From: Phascolarctobacterium sp.
Lineage (GTDB): Bacteria; Bacillota; Negativicutes; Acidaminococcales; Acidaminococcaceae
Assembly: GCA_016302525.1 (NCBI GenBank)
Contig: JAEDNJ010000078.1
Location: 1 to 6,874 of the forward strand
DNA: 6,874 nt
Reading direction: 5' to 3'
Shown: piece after piece, positions 1 to 5,882 of the stretch
How the letters are laid out: each line of letters starts with the position of its first letter
Numbering within the stretch: the first letter of the stretch is position 1
Made by a program: the position numbers and the translations under genes
The notes under the pieces: generated by a model
Databases searched by the model: none
Told to the model about the DNA's origin: nothing
What the model saw: the letters and a program-made list of their open reading frames with translations, nothing else

Positions 1-9
1 TATATACTA

Positions 10-64
10 TAAAGTTGTAAAACTAAAAAACACTAAGATTGTCGTTGTTTCCACTAAAGTTGTC
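10..64. repeat. Three spaced direct repeats around TAAAGTTGT, possible operator
   Basis: Plus-strand copies are CACTAAAGTTGTC (52-64) and CACTAAGATTGTC (31-43), identical at 11 of 13 bases. A third, shorter copy, TAAAGTTGT (10-18), exactly matches the core of the first. Cores begin at 10, 34 and 55, so the better pair is 21 bp apart, two helical turns, which would place bound proteins on the same DNA face. The pair covers the -35 and -10 of the promoter-like sequence described separately. I do not recognise the regulator. Confidence 0.4.
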
Positions 65-66
65 AA
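38..66 (-). promoter_or_regulatory. Candidate promoter for the next gene beyond the window
   Basis: On the minus strand a perfect TTGACA (66-61) is followed after 17 nt by GACAAT (43-38), four of six matches to TATAAT. It lies 16 nt after the nfnB stop and points out of the window, suggesting that a new transcription unit begins there. A further TATAGT (11-6) sits downstream but has no good -35 at normal spacing. The downstream gene is not visible. Bases 1-82 hold no gene that I can see. Confidence 0.4.
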
Positions 67-82
67 TTAACATAAGAAATCA

Positions 83-1474
83 TTATTTATTCTTTAAATA
101 CTCGTGAATAGCAGCGGCAGCCTTCTTGCCAGCTCCCATTGCGCTGATAACAGTAGCAGCACCAGTTACAATGTCGCCGCCAGCAAAGACACCGGGCATA
201 GCAGAAGCACCGTTTTCGTCAACAATAATGTGACCACGCTTATCAACAGGCAGGTCAGGAGTAGTGTCCTTAATGAGGGGGTTAGCGCCTTGGCCAATAG
301 CCATAACAACCATATCCACATCCAGCACATATTCGCTGCCCTTCACCTCTACAGGCTTACGGCGACCGCTCGCATCAGCCTCGCCCAGCTCCATGCGTAC
401 ACATTCTAAGCCAGTTACCCAGCCATTTTCATTGCCCTTAATCGCAATAGGATTGTTCAAAAGGTGCAGCTTAATTCCCTCCTGCTTAGCGTGCTCAATT
501 TCTTCCTTACGAGCAGGCATTTCTTCTTCACCACGACGGTAAACAATGTAAACCTCCTCGGCGCCCAAACGCTTAGCAGTACGAGCAGCATCCATAGCAA
601 CATTGCCCGCACCCACGATAGCAGCCTTCTTGCCAATGTAAACAGGGGTTGCCACATTGGGGAAGGTGTAAGCCTTCATCAGGTTTACACGGGTCAGGAA
701 CTCGTTAGCGGCATAAACGCCGTTCAGGTTTTCGCCAGGAATGTTCATAAAGTGCGGCAGGCCAGCACCAGTGCCAATGTAAACAGCGCTGTAGCCCTCT
801 TCCTCCATAAGCTCATTAACGGTGAAGGTTCTGCCGATAACAGCATTGACAACAATTTTTACGCCCAGCTTTTTCAGGTTGTTGATTTCGTGCTGCACAA
901 TTTCCTTAGGCAGACGGAATTGCGGAATACCATACATGAGCACTCCGCCAGCAGCATGCAGAGCCTCGTATACAGTAACATCATAGCCCAGCTTAGCCAG
1001 GTCACCAGCTACAGTCAGGCCAGAGGGGCCAGAGCCGATAATAGCAACCTTCTTGCCATTAGGAGCAGCCACATCATCACAGGTATCATCCAGCCCATGC
1101 TCACGCGCATAGTCGGCTACAAAGCGTTCCAGACGGCCAATAGCTACAGGCTCGCCCTTAATACCCAGCACGCACATAGACTCGCATTGCTTTTCTTGGG
1201 GACAAACACGACCGCAGACTGCGCTCAGGCTATTTTTATGCTTGAGGATTTTAATAGCCTCTGCCATATTTCCCTCAACCACCTGATGGATAAATTGCGG
1301 AATTTCTACATTAACGGGGCAGCCAGATACGCAGCGGGGCTTGGGGCAGTTTAAGCAGCGTTGTGCCTCATCAATAGCCATCTCCAGAGGATAGCCCATT
1401 GCCACCTCTTCAAAGTTATGATTTCTTACATCAGCCGGTTGCTCCGGCATAGCATTTCTCATTCCTCCACGCAT
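83..1474 (-). CDS. nfnB: NfnB: NADPH-side large subunit of NADH-dependent ferredoxin:NADP+ oxidoreductase (GltD-like)
   Basis: NfnB carries the bifurcating FAD and two [4Fe-4S] clusters and exchanges electrons with NADPH and ferredoxin. The 463-residue protein (from the ATG at 1474) opens with a glutamate-synthase-small-subunit type Fe-S domain: C40, C43, C48 and C52, then C87, C91, C97 and C101. GSGPSGL (147-153) is the FAD Rossmann loop, GAGNVAMD (288-295) the second dinucleotide loop, followed by YRRGEEEMPAR (312-322) for the NADP phosphate. FAGGD near 430 closes the FAD site. It resembles the glutamate synthase small subunit, but no large subunit (gltB) is adjacent and it overlaps nfnA, so Nfn is the better reading. 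The start could also be 1462 (459 residues). Stop TAA at 83-85; I see no clear terminator after it. Confidence 0.92.
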   Translation of the reverse strand: MRGGMRNAMPEQPADVRNHNFEEVAMGYPLEMAIDEAQRCLNCPKPRCVSGCPVNVEIPQFIHQVVEGNMAEAIKILKHKNSLSAVCGRVCPQEKQCESMCVLGIKGEPVAIGRLERFVADYAREHGLDDTCDDVAAPNGKKVAIIGSGPSGLTVAGDLAKLGYDVTVYEALHAAGGVLMYGIPQFRLPKEIVQHEINNLKKLGVKIVVNAVIGRTFTVNELMEEEGYSAVYIGTGAGLPHFMNIPGENLNGVYAANEFLTRVNLMKAYTFPNVATPVYIGKKAAIVGAGNVAMDAARTAKRLGAEEVYIVYRRGEEEMPARKEEIEHAKQEGIKLHLLNNPIAIKGNENGWVTGLECVRMELGEADASGRRKPVEVKGSEYVLDVDMVVMAIGQGANPLIKDTTPDLPVDKRGHIIVDENGASAMPGVFAGGDIVTGAATVISAMGAGKKAAAAIHEYLKNK

Positions 1475-2301
1475 TTGCAATGACCTCCGCAGCTATATTC
1501 CATAGATTCTTGATCCTTATACATATTTTGGCGCATAACCAAATTAGCAAAGTCTACCTTATGACCATCAAACTCAGGGCCATCAACGCAAGCAAATTTA
1601 TTCTCGCCACCAACCAGAACACGGCAGCCACCGCACATACCGGTGCCATCTACCATGATGGTGTTAAGGCTGACAGTAGTTTTGACATTAAAGGGCTCAG
1701 TGGTACGGCAAACATTACGCATCATCACAACAGGACCGATAGCAACAACGAGGTCAATCTTCTCGCCTGCCTCCAGCATATCCTGCAAAGGCATAGTTAC
1801 CCAGCCCTTACGGCCATAGCTGCCATCATCTGTGCACACGATTAGCTCCGTGCTAGCCTCACGCATTTTGTCCTCCCACATCACCAGCTCCTTAGTACGG
1901 CCGCCGATAATGGAGATAACCTTATTGCCCAGCTCCTTATAAGCACTTGCAATAGGATGAATGGGAGCAATGCCTACACCGCCGCCTACCATGACGATGG
2001 TGCCGAACTTGCCCATTTCGGAGGGCTTGCCTAAGGGGCCAGCCACATCTAGAATGTCATCACCTTCGTTGTAGTTGTTGCACAAATCCTTAGTGGAATT
2101 GCCTACAGCCTGCACAACGAGGGTAATGGTGCCTGCTTCTCTATCAAAATCGCCAATGGTTAAGGGAATACGCTCGCCAAATTCATCAGTACGGATGATG
2201 ACGAATTGACCGGGACGGCATTTATGAGCAACCATAGGTGCATCAACGATAAACTCGCACACTACAGGTGAAAGAAACTTTTTTGCAATAATCTTTGCCA
2301 T
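1459..2301 (-). CDS. nfnA: NfnA: FAD/[2Fe-2S] small subunit of NADH-dependent ferredoxin:NADP+ oxidoreductase
   Basis: NfnA is the NAD(H)-side subunit of the cytosolic electron-bifurcating transhydrogenase that couples NADH, NADPH and ferredoxin. The 280-residue protein has a ferredoxin-reductase fold: CRPGQFV and ERIPLTI (28-49) for FAD, GGGVGIAPIHP (106-116) for the nucleotide, and a C-terminal [2Fe-2S] motif D218-GTGM-C223-GG-C226 followed by FAC238VDGP. The Asp plus three Cys agrees with the ligand set known in Nfn. It is the length expected of the sulfide dehydrogenase/dihydroorotate dehydrogenase electron-transfer-like family. It ends in an extra Cys-rich tail, SCGGHCKCVEE. The ATG at 2301 has GGAGG (2315-2311) at 9-nt spacing and lies 23 nt after the deaminase. 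PyrK is a relative, but the adjoining NfnB settles the assignment. Confidence 0.93.
   Translation of the reverse strand: MAKIIAKKFLSPVVCEFIVDAPMVAHKCRPGQFVIIRTDEFGERIPLTIGDFDREAGTITLVVQAVGNSTKDLCNNYNEGDDILDVAGPLGKPSEMGKFGTIVMVGGGVGIAPIHPIASAYKELGNKVISIIGGRTKELVMWEDKMREASTELIVCTDDGSYGRKGWVTMPLQDMLEAGEKIDLVVAIGPVVMMRNVCRTTEPFNVKTTVSLNTIMVDGTGMCGGCRVLVGGENKFACVDGPEFDGHKVDFANLVMRQNMYKDQESMEYSCGGHCKCVEE
1464..1488 (-). promoter_or_regulatory. Two GGAGG sites inside the nfnA end that set the nfnB start
   Basis: GGAGG occurs at 1488-1484 and again at 1468-1464, both inside the last nfnA codons. The first lies 9 nt before the ATG at 1474 and favours that start. The second is only 1 nt from the ATG at 1462 and 13 nt from the ATG at 1450. 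The 1462 ATG overlaps the nfnA TGA as ATGA, a classic coupling arrangement, so it stays a credible alternative. The TTG at 1480 is only 3 nt from the first site and is unlikely. Confidence 0.6.
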
Positions 2302-2324
2302 GTGTTCACTCCTCCAAAAATAAA

Positions 2325-3602
2325 TTATTTGCTTAAAAGACCAGCAACACGCTCATTAATCCTGGTGTAGATGAGCTCTTCATCAAAGCCAGTCAGCTTG
2401 CCAGCCTCTACTACCTTCTTGCCATTAACAAAAACAGTGTCCGCGTCAGAGCTATTTGCTGCATAAACCAAGAGGCTCAGCTTATTATGACGGGGATACC
2501 AATGGGGCTTGTGCATATCCCAAAGGACAATGTCAGCATATTGACCGGGCTTTAATTCACCCACATTCTCAAAGCCCAGCACTTTCGCGCCCTCTACAGT
2601 GCCCAGGCGCCAGGCTTGCTCAGCAGGGATGACCAACGGGTCATAGGTATTGCCCTTATGGAGCATAGCCGCTAGTCGAATTTCTTCCAGCATATCCAGA
2701 TTGTTGTTGCTAGAGGTGCCATCAGTGCCCAGACCAACAGTAAGCCCCTGCTTTTGCATACCTGGGACATTAGCAATGCCGCTGGCCAGTTTAAGATTGG
2801 ACTGCGGATTATGCGCTACACGCACCTTCTTTGCCGCCATGATCTCCATATCCTTTTCAGTGAGATGTACGCAGTGAGCAGCGATTACCCCACAGTCAAA
2901 CAGACCCAGCTTATCCATGCGCTCAATCGGCGTCATGCCATAATCCTTTTGGCTGCCGTTAATTTCGTCGAGAGTTTCGCACAGGTGCATTTGCACCTCC
3001 ATACCCTCTTTTTTAGCAGTAGCAATGACCTTTTCCATAAAGCCATCAGGACAGGTATAGGGAGCATGAGGTCCCAGGCTGACACGAATGAGACCTTCAT
3101 CAAAACCATGCCAATCCTTAAACAGCTTAACATTCTCAGCCAAAGCGTCCATAGCATTGTCCTGGAAGCCTATCATACCGCGGCAGAGGTTAGCGCGAAT
3201 ACCTAGTTGAGCCGCAGCCTTGGCCACCTCATCCATCTCAGCATACATATCCGCAAAGCAGGTAGTGCCGCCCTTAAGCATTTCGGCAATGCCCAGCATA
3301 GCGCCCCAATAAATGTCCTCGGCCACCATCTTGCCTTCAATAGGCCAGATGTGATTATTCAGCCAATCCATCAAAGCCAAATCATCAGCATAGCTGCGCA
3401 GCAGCGTCATAGAAACATGACCATGCGTATTTACCATGCCGGGAGTTGCCAGCTTACCCTTACCGTCCAGCACCTCATCAGCCACAAAGCCCTCAGGTGC
3501 TTCTTTAGCCACGCTAACGATTTTTTTGTCGTCAATAGCTATGCAATAGAGCTCACCGTTAGGAGTATCCAGTAGTTCAATATTTGTAATGAGTGTTTTC
3601 AC
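2325..3602 (-). CDS. mtaD: 5'-methylthioadenosine/S-adenosylhomocysteine deaminase (amidohydrolase)
   Basis: This 425-residue metal-dependent amidohydrolase hydrolyses the 6-amino group of adenine nucleosides modified at the 5' position (MTA, SAH, probably 5'-deoxyadenosine), giving the inosine form and ammonia. Metal and catalytic residues are HGH (H60, H62), H206 and E209 in MHLCET, H243 in AAHCVHL, and D294 in GTDGTSSNN. Substrate-site residues seen in the Thermotoga TM0936 family are also present: W80, E89 in WPIEG, R141 and H179 in GPHAPYTC. The start is GTG at 3602: the codon before it is an in-frame TAG and the next ATG falls inside the conserved core, so no longer form is possible. 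A GGAAGGTGGG stretch (3623-3614) serves as SD with rather long spacing. It begins 40 nt after the aldolase. Guanine or chlorohydrolase-type deaminases are relatives, but motifs and neighbours favour MTA/SAH. Confidence 0.92.
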   Translation of the reverse strand: MKTLITNIELLDTPNGELYCIAIDDKKIVSVAKEAPEGFVADEVLDGKGKLATPGMVNTHGHVSMTLLRSYADDLALMDWLNNHIWPIEGKMVAEDIYWGAMLGIAEMLKGGTTCFADMYAEMDEVAKAAAQLGIRANLCRGMIGFQDNAMDALAENVKLFKDWHGFDEGLIRVSLGPHAPYTCPDGFMEKVIATAKKEGMEVQMHLCETLDEINGSQKDYGMTPIERMDKLGLFDCGVIAAHCVHLTEKDMEIMAAKKVRVAHNPQSNLKLASGIANVPGMQKQGLTVGLGTDGTSSNNNLDMLEEIRLAAMLHKGNTYDPLVIPAEQAWRLGTVEGAKVLGFENVGELKPGQYADIVLWDMHKPHWYPRHNKLSLLVYAANSSDADTVFVNGKKVVEAGKLTGFDEELIYTRINERVAGLLSK

Positions 3603-3642
3603 CTAATATCTTGCCCACCTTCCAAGTAATTTATCTCAAAAG

Positions 3643-4371
3643 CTATTCTTCGCCTCTTTGTCTTTTGCTGTAATGCTCTTCATAAAAGCTGTGCATAGCC
3701 TCTGCATCCTCGTTGCTCAGCTCCACAGCTCCACCACATTGCTGGCAGATAACAGCTATTTGGGCCGTCTTTTCCAGAATCTCAGCTACCAGCAGGGCTT
3801 CCTCTAGGGATTTACCCCAGCACACAGCACCATGGTTAGCTAAAAGCACAGCACGCTTGCCAGCTAAGGCAGCTACAGCCTTGTCAGCCAGCTCCTGCGT
3901 ACCAGGCAGGGCATATTCAGCACAGCTTACTCTGCCCCCGACAATCTGCACCATGTCCTCAATAATGGCAGGCACAGGCTTACGCATAGCCGCCAGAGCG
4001 CTAGCATAAATGCTATGGGTATGGATAATAGCCTGCGCCTCAGGACAAGCCTTGTAGATGGCTATATGCAGCTTGCTCTCACTAGAGGGTACGTGATGGC
4101 CGTCCACGACCTTGCCCTCTAAATCCAGCTCGACAATATCCTCAGCAGTTAATTTTTCGTAGCCCAGCCCGCTAGGAGTAATGGCAATGCCCTGCACCAT
4201 CTCAGAGCTTACAGAGGCGTGCTTGCCAAAGAGAGTGGAAAGCTCGGAGCCGATATGCGGCACTACTCTTTCCTCTGCAAATTTGCAGGAAATATTTCCC
4301 CAGGAGCCAGCTACTAAATTCTTCTTAATTAATGTGTGGCCCATAGCCACAATTTGTTCTCTATATTCCAT
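3643..4371 (-). CDS. Class II aldolase, probable 5-methylthioribulose-1-phosphate (5-deoxyribulose-1-phosphate) aldolase
   Basis: This 242-residue zinc aldolase of the FucA/AraD/adducin family has GSWGNIS (22-28), ITPSGLGYEKL (64-74), the phosphate/acid-base segment SSE (96-98), metal ligands HTH (117-119) and ANHG with H180. These match FucA His92, His94 and His155 with Glu73. Beside mtnA, the likely reaction is cleavage of methylthioribulose-1-phosphate to dihydroxyacetone phosphate plus methylthioacetaldehyde, as in the anaerobic DHAP shunt; the 5-deoxy analogue would give acetaldehyde. The GNIS-to-TPSG linker is about 25 residues longer than in FucA. The ATG at 4371 follows the hydrolase stop by only 2 nt and has no recognisable SD, so translation is probably coupled to the upstream gene. 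The related dehydratase MtnB is less likely from the motifs. Fuculose-phosphate aldolase is the generic alternative. Family is sure, substrate inferred from context. Confidence 0.85.
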   Translation of the reverse strand: MEYREQIVAMGHTLIKKNLVAGSWGNISCKFAEERVVPHIGSELSTLFGKHASVSSEMVQGIAITPSGLGYEKLTAEDIVELDLEGKVVDGHHVPSSESKLHIAIYKACPEAQAIIHTHSIYASALAAMRKPVPAIIEDMVQIVGGRVSCAEYALPGTQELADKAVAALAGKRAVLLANHGAVCWGKSLEEALLVAEILEKTAQIAVICQQCGGAVELSNEDAEAMHSFYEEHYSKRQRGEE

Positions 4372-4373
4372 GA

Positions 4374-5618
4374 TTATTCAGCAGCTAAATAAGCCTTTTG
4401 ATCCTCGGTGAGGCTGTCTACACCATAGCCCATATCGGTGAGCTTTAAGAGAGCAACCTCTTCATTGATGGATTCATCCATAACATAAACCTTGTTTTCC
4501 AGCTCGCCCCTGTTATCTAAGAGATACTTAGCAGCCAGGAATTGCATGGCAAAGGACAGGTCCATAATTTCGATGGGATGACCATCGCCACAAGCCAGGT
4601 TTACAAGACGACCCTCGCCTAAGAGGTTCAGCTTGTTGCCATTAGCCAGGGTATAGGTCATAATGTTTTTGCGCACCTCGTAGGGCTTAACTACAGACAG
4701 AGCCTCTAAATCGGGGATGTTAACCTCGCAATCGAAGTGACCAGCGTTACACATAATCGCACCGTTCTTCATGTTTTGCATAGCTTCCTTAGTAATGACA
4801 TCCTTGCAGCCAGTTACGGTGATGAAGATGTCGCCGTGCTTAGCAGCCTCTACCATGGGCATAACGCGGAAGCCGTCAAATACTGCCTCAATACCCTTAA
4901 TCGGATTAACCTCGGTAACAATGACATTCGCGCCCATGCCCTTAGCACGCATAGCCACGCCCTTACCGCACCAGCCATAGCCAGCAACAACAACAGTGCG
5001 ACCAGCAATGGAGCAGTTAGTAGTACGGATAATGCCATCCATAACAGATTGGCCCGTGCCATAACGATTATCAAAAAGATACTTGCAGTAAGCGTCATTC
5101 GTTGCAATCATGGGGAAAGCTAAATGTCCAGCTGCAGCCAAAGCCTTCAGACGATGTACGCCAGTAGTGGTTTCCTCGCTGCCGCCAATGAGCTTGCCAA
5201 TGAGATCGGGGCGTTCCTTGTGAATCATGTTTACCAAATCGCCGCCGTCATCAATGATGATGTCAGGATTGCATTTTAAAGCCTCACGCAGATACATATC
5301 GTATTCCTCTGCGTTGCAGGCATGGGTTGCAAAAACAGTCACGCCAGAGTCTACCAGAGCCGCAGCAATGGGGTCTTGGGTAGACAGGGGATTGGAGCCA
5401 GTGACAACAACATTAGCACCAGCATTCTTTAACACCAGAGCCAGGTAAGCAGTTTTTGCTTCCAGATGAATGGTAACAACCATGTTTAAGCCAGCAAAGG
5501 GCTTGGTAACGCTGTACTTAGCATTTAAAGCGTTCAACAGGGGCATATATTCCTTTGCCCAAGCAATGCGTTGATGTCCCTCAGGAGCCAACGCTAAATC
5601 ACGAATCATACTTTTCAA
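4374..5618 (-). CDS. ahcY: Adenosylhomocysteinase-family hydrolase (SAH or S-inosylhomocysteine hydrolase)
   Basis: This NAD-dependent cytosolic enzyme splits SAH, or a close analogue, into homocysteine and the nucleoside, relieving methyltransferase inhibition. From the TTG start it has 414 residues, the shorter archaeal/Thermotoga form. Matches to human active-site residues are H51 (H55), D124 (D131), E149 (E156), K179 (K186), D183 (D190), N184 (N191), H294 (H301) and H347 (H353). The NAD loop is GYGWCGKG (213-220). The C-terminus lacks the KxxxYRY tail of the human-type enzyme. The adenine-contact segment reads HLEAKTA (51-57) where the human enzyme has HMTVETA, so Glu59 is replaced by Lys55. 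With a nucleoside deaminase in the same operon, S-inosylhomocysteine is a plausible true substrate, as reported for Methanocaldococcus MJ1388. The family is certain; the substrate is not. Confidence 0.93.
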   Translation of the reverse strand: MKSMIRDLALAPEGHQRIAWAKEYMPLLNALNAKYSVTKPFAGLNMVVTIHLEAKTAYLALVLKNAGANVVVTGSNPLSTQDPIAAALVDSGVTVFATHACNAEEYDMYLREALKCNPDIIIDDGGDLVNMIHKERPDLIGKLIGGSEETTTGVHRLKALAAAGHLAFPMIATNDAYCKYLFDNRYGTGQSVMDGIIRTTNCSIAGRTVVVAGYGWCGKGVAMRAKGMGANVIVTEVNPIKGIEAVFDGFRVMPMVEAAKHGDIFITVTGCKDVITKEAMQNMKNGAIMCNAGHFDCEVNIPDLEALSVVKPYEVRKNIMTYTLANGNKLNLLGEGRLVNLACGDGHPIEIMDLSFAMQFLAAKYLLDNRGELENKVYVMDESINEEVALLKLTDMGYGVDSLTEDQKAYLAAE

Positions 5619-5626
5619 ATTTAGTA

Positions 5627-5631
5627 CCTCC
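5627..5631 (-). promoter_or_regulatory. Shine-Dalgarno GGAGG that fixes a TTG start
   Basis: GGAGG at 5631-5627 lies 8 nt before the TTG at 5618-5616, which is ideal. The longest open frame begins with a TTG at 5633-5631 that overlaps this GGAGG and cannot be the start. The next ATG (5609) is 17 nt away, which is too far. An A6T/AT6 inverted repeat (5657-5651 with 5638-5632) ends against this site and could pair weakly over it. Confidence 0.75.
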
Positions 5632-5663
5632 AAAAAATTTATGTTAGTGTATTTTTTAACTTA

Positions 5664-5690
5664 TTTATAAAACAGCATAGCACATGGCAA
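5664..5690 (-). promoter_or_regulatory. Candidate sigma70-type promoter for the hydrolase-aldolase-deaminase-nfn operon
   Basis: On the minus strand, TTGCCA (5690-5685, one mismatch to TTGACA) is followed 15 nt later by TATAAA (5669-5664, one mismatch to TATAAT). The spacing is shorter than the ideal 17, but reading the upstream box as ATTGCC gives 16. Transcription would start near 5657, giving a leader of about 40 nt to the TTG start at 5618. It lies in the only long gap between genes, as expected for the operon promoter. Evidence is sequence only. Confidence 0.45.
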
Positions 5691-5742
5691 TACTAAAATG
5701 CTTAGCCGAAGCTTTATTAAAAATGAATAATCTTTTCACCAT
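5665..5742 (-). CDS. Possible 25-residue small ORF in the leader region
   Basis: An ATG at 5742 opens 25 codons (MVKRLFIFNKASAKHFSIAM, then CYAVL) ending in TAA at 5665-5667. A GGAG at 5750-5753 lies 7 nt before the ATG, which is good spacing. The peptide is short, basic at its start and hydrophobic elsewhere, and matches no family I know. The SD and ATG fall inside a small hairpin (ATGCT at 5756-5760 with AGCAT at 5741-5745), so their accessibility might change. The ORF ends over the -10 of the candidate promoter for the next gene. An ORF of this size can easily arise by chance, so this is only a candidate leader peptide. Confidence 0.15.
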   Translation of the reverse strand: MVKRLFIFNKASAKHFSIAMCYAVL

Positions 5743-5840
5743 GCTTTAACTCCATAGCATAAGGCAAAGTCAAAAACCTAGACACAAATATCTTGCGCCA
5801 GGAAATATCTTATTCATTAATTACAAACAGCATAAGCCCA

Positions 5841-5879
5841 AGAGCAAAACCTTTAGCCAAAGCTTTTATATAATGCTCT
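5841..5879 (-). other. Imperfect stem-loop just after mtnA
   Basis: On the minus strand, AAAAGCTTT (5867-5859) pairs with AAAGGTTTT (5854-5846) around a GGCT loop, with one G-G mismatch. An outer AGAGC/GCTCT arm (5879-5875 and 5845-5841) closes it across a 7-nt bulge. It starts 4 nt after the mtnA stop codon, where a terminator would sit. No T-run follows the stem on either strand, so it may instead be an mRNA 3'-end or processing structure, or chance in AT-rich DNA. Confidence 0.25.
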
Positions 5880-5882
5880 AAA

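Noticed and set aside
1..82. Terminator after nfnB
   Set aside because: There is a T6 run on the minus strand at 30-25, but the sequence before it contains direct rather than inverted repeats and forms no stable stem.
464..1354. A 296-codon open frame on the plus strand, opposite nfnB
   Set aside because: It lies wholly opposite a gene with full family motifs, its translation shows no recognisable domain, and it is explained by the codon pattern of nfnB. The other plus-strand frames are rejected on the same grounds.
83..1480. Glutamate synthase small subunit (gltD)
   Set aside because: The sequence resembles GltD, but no glutamate synthase large subunit is next to it, and the overlapping NfnA-type partner makes NfnB the better reading.
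3643..4371. Methylthioribulose-1-phosphate dehydratase (MtnB)
   Set aside because: MtnB is in the same superfamily and would fit beside mtnA, but the TPSGLGYEKL and SSES motifs are of the FucA aldolase kind. No MtnC, MtnD, MtnW or MtnX is seen.
5631..5633. TTG as the start of the hydrolase
   Set aside because: It overlaps the GGAGG that serves the TTG at 5618, and the extra five residues are not expected in the family.
5841..5879. Intrinsic terminator after mtnA
   Set aside because: The stem is bulged and mismatched, and no T-run follows it on either strand, so I list it only as a stem-loop.
5619..5882. SAM or SAH riboswitch upstream of the hydrolase
   Set aside because: I looked for the SAM-I core and the SAH-element core and found neither; only weak AT-rich hairpins are present.
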